From the NCBI GenBank assembly GCA_947174625.1, contig CAMWJT010000086.1, forward strand, positions 1 to 5,948: a DNA stretch of 5,948 nucleotides. Direction: 5' to 3'. The position numbers were made by a program, and so were the translations under genes. The DNA is from an uncultured Ruminococcus sp. GTDB lineage: Bacteria > Bacillota > Clostridia > Oscillospirales > Ruminococcaceae. Positions 4,807 to 5,948 of this stretch are shown piece after piece. The notes beneath the pieces are model-generated. The model did no database searches and had not been told where the DNA came from. It saw nothing but the letters and a program-made list of their open reading frames with translations. Within the stretch, counting starts at the first letter, position 1. Each line of letters begins with the position of its first letter.

Positions 4807-5948
4807 TTAATTTGTCTGCCGTTTTTCCATGAACTCCGCAAAATTGCTGACATTTCCTGCACCATAGTCCGCAGCGAACATTAATACCACTGCGGCATCT
4901 GCGGCATCTATTTTGCCGTCGCCGTTAAGATCCGGATTCATGCCGTTCCATGTTGTGCCGGCATTGTCAGTATCCGCCGGAGCAGGAGCTGTCCCAAGAG
5001 AGACAAAATTCCGTTCATACTTTTCAGCATAGGCTTGTGCTGTGGAATTATCATAGCCGTAAATTGTCACTTCTTCACCAATTGTCCAACCTTCCCAGTG
5101 TTCACCTTTATAGTAGTGACATGGCAAAAATTTACATTTTGGATTTTCAATTGTAACAGATGTTAAAGAACTACAATCCTCCAAAACCAAATATCCAATT
5201 GCTGTAACACTATCTGGGATTGTAATAGATGTTAAAGAGCTACAATGAAAAGCATGTTCCCCAATTGTTGTCACACTATCTGGAATGATATATTCTGTGA
5301 TGTTATTATCATAAAGAAAAATTAATTCTGATTTTTCCTTGTTAAATAAACCACCATCTTGACTAGAATAATTTGCATTATTTTCAGAAACATTAATTGG
5401 ACAGACGAATGCCAGCAATCCGATTGCTGTTATACTATCTGGAATTGTAACTGATTCTAAAGGACACTGATTAAAAGCCCCCTCTCCAATTGTTGTCACA
5501 CTATCTGGAATTGTGACAGATGTTAAAGCAGAACACCAATCAAAAGCATCATCTCCAATTGTTGTCACACTATCTGGAATTGTAACAGATGTTAAAGCAG
5601 AACATCCAAAAAAAGCAGATTCTTCAATGGATGTCACACTCTCTGGAATTGTAACAGATGTTAAAGATTCACAATTAAAAAAAGCATACGCTCCAATGGA
5701 TGTCACATTATCTGGAATGATAATTTCTTCTTGTTCACATGTTTGCCCATCAATTAAAATTCCATTAATAATTATAATTGGATTTTCATTTCTTTTGTTT
5801 TTTAGCCATGGTGTATCCTCAAAAGAGTTTCCTCCAATTGTTGTCACACTATCTGGAATTATAACAGATGTTAAGGATTCACAACCAGAAAAAGCAAAAT
5901 TTCCAATTGCTGTAACATTATCTGGAATCGTAACAGATGTTAAGGATT
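4807..5948 (-). CDS. BspA-type leucine-rich-repeat protein with half-dockerin-like C-terminus (partial, N-terminus outside window)
   Basis: The reading frame stays open to the right edge of the window, so the start and any signal peptide are missing; a GTG at 5847 lies inside a repeat (PDSV) and is not a credible start. The visible 379 residues hold about nine LRR_5 units of the form AFxxCSALTSVTIPDSVTTIG. One contains the TPWLK...NENPIIIINGILIDG insert, another the BspA-style insert NYSSQDGGLFNKEKSELIF. Two units have 22 rather than 23 residues (AFNQCPLESV..., AFHCSSLTSI...). After the repeats comes TIYGYDNSTAQAYAEKY, nearly the same as in the downstream paralogue, then a Pro/Ala/Thr/Asp linker and one calcium-type loop DLNGDGKIDAAD (4897-4932) followed by helix AAVVLMFAADYGAG and a short tail SNFAEFMEKRQTN. 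The role is presumably extracellular, as for the neighbour; the ligand is unknown. Function beyond the family level cannot be inferred. Confidence 0.9.
   Translation of the reverse strand, partial: SLTSVTIPDNVTAIGNFAFSGCESLTSVIIPDSVTTIGGNSFEDTPWLKNKRNENPIIIINGILIDGQTCEQEEIIIPDNVTSIGAYAFFNCESLTSVTIPESVTSIEESAFFGCSALTSVTIPDSVTTIGDDAFDWCSALTSVTIPDSVTTIGEGAFNQCPLESVTIPDSITAIGLLAFVCPINVSENNANYSSQDGGLFNKEKSELIFLYDNNITEYIIPDSVTTIGEHAFHCSSLTSITIPDSVTAIGYLVLEDCSSLTSVTIENPKCKFLPCHYYKGEHWEGWTIGEEVTIYGYDNSTAQAYAEKYERNFVSLGTAPAPADTDNAGTTWNGMNPDLNGDGKIDAADAAVVLMFAADYGAGNVSNFAEFMEKRQTN
4897..4932 (-). other. Single dockerin-like EF-hand loop
   Basis: DLNGDGKIDAAD has acidic or amide ligands at positions 1, 3, 5, 9 and 12, so it should bind calcium. 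Only one loop is present before the stop, whereas a standard type I dockerin has two. The following helix is alanine-rich (AAVVLMFAADYGAG) rather than the leucine/lysine type of the neighbour's dockerin. Confidence 0.8.
5143..5948 (-). repeat. BspA-type LRR array (upstream LRR gene), running off the window
   Basis: Tandem units of mostly 69 bp encode the LRR region. The motif TCTGGAATTGTAACAGATGTTAAAG and close variants (shown here in parts: TCTGGAATTG, AACAGATGTTAAAG) recur. Two units are one codon shorter and two carry in-frame inserts. The array continues past 5948. Confidence 0.88.

Noticed and set aside
5845..5847. GTG as the start of the upstream LRR protein
   Set aside because: It encodes the valine of a PDSV repeat motif, and the same repeat pattern continues in frame to the window edge, so the true start lies outside.
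3676..5948. CRISPR array from regularly spaced repeats
   Set aside because: The 69-bp units are in-frame protein repeats with no unique spacers and encode recognisable LRR_5 motifs.

Overview
The window looks like a piece of chromosome from an anaerobic gut or rumen Firmicute of the Ruminococcus type (Oscillospiraceae). The main reason is a secreted BspA-type leucine-rich-repeat (LRR) protein that ends in a complete type I dockerin, the plug module of cellulosome-like assemblies. A second LRR protein beside it ends in a single dockerin-like calcium loop. AT-rich composition and strong AGGAGG-type ribosome binding sites agree with this. No species can be named from the sequence alone.

Layout: (1) 42-1019, plus strand: an NrnA-like DHH/DHHA1 phosphoesterase, complete. 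(2) 1040-3293, minus strand: a tight three-gene cluster, read from right to left as a small two-helix membrane protein with a possible PH-like domain, an unrecognised 195-residue protein, and the RarA/MgsA-type AAA+ ATPase. The gaps are 2 nt and 14 nt, so co-transcription and translational coupling are likely. RarA converges on the DHH gene with only 20 nt between the stops. (3) 3349-4716, minus strand: a secreted BspA-LRR protein with a full two-loop dockerin. (4) 4807 to beyond 5948, minus strand: a second BspA-LRR protein whose N-terminus lies outside the window and whose C-terminus is a half-dockerin-like module. A strong hairpin sits in the 90-nt gap between the two LRR genes.

The two halves differ in job. 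The left half is housekeeping: degradation of short RNA or nucleotide phosphates, and replication-fork maintenance. The right half is an accessory cell-surface locus of tandem paralogous repeat proteins. The two LRR genes share a 90-bp block that is about 86% identical by hand alignment, and a common domain before the tail, but carry different tails, so they probably arose by duplication followed by replacement or loss of the tail. No RNA genes, CRISPR array, insertion sequence or phage genes were seen. There is no gene-free stretch longer than 90 nt. I did not find a clear new multi-gene system; the points most worth following are the paired LRR proteins with different tails, the positional variability in their repeats, the hairpin between them, and the two uncharacterised genes coupled to rarA.
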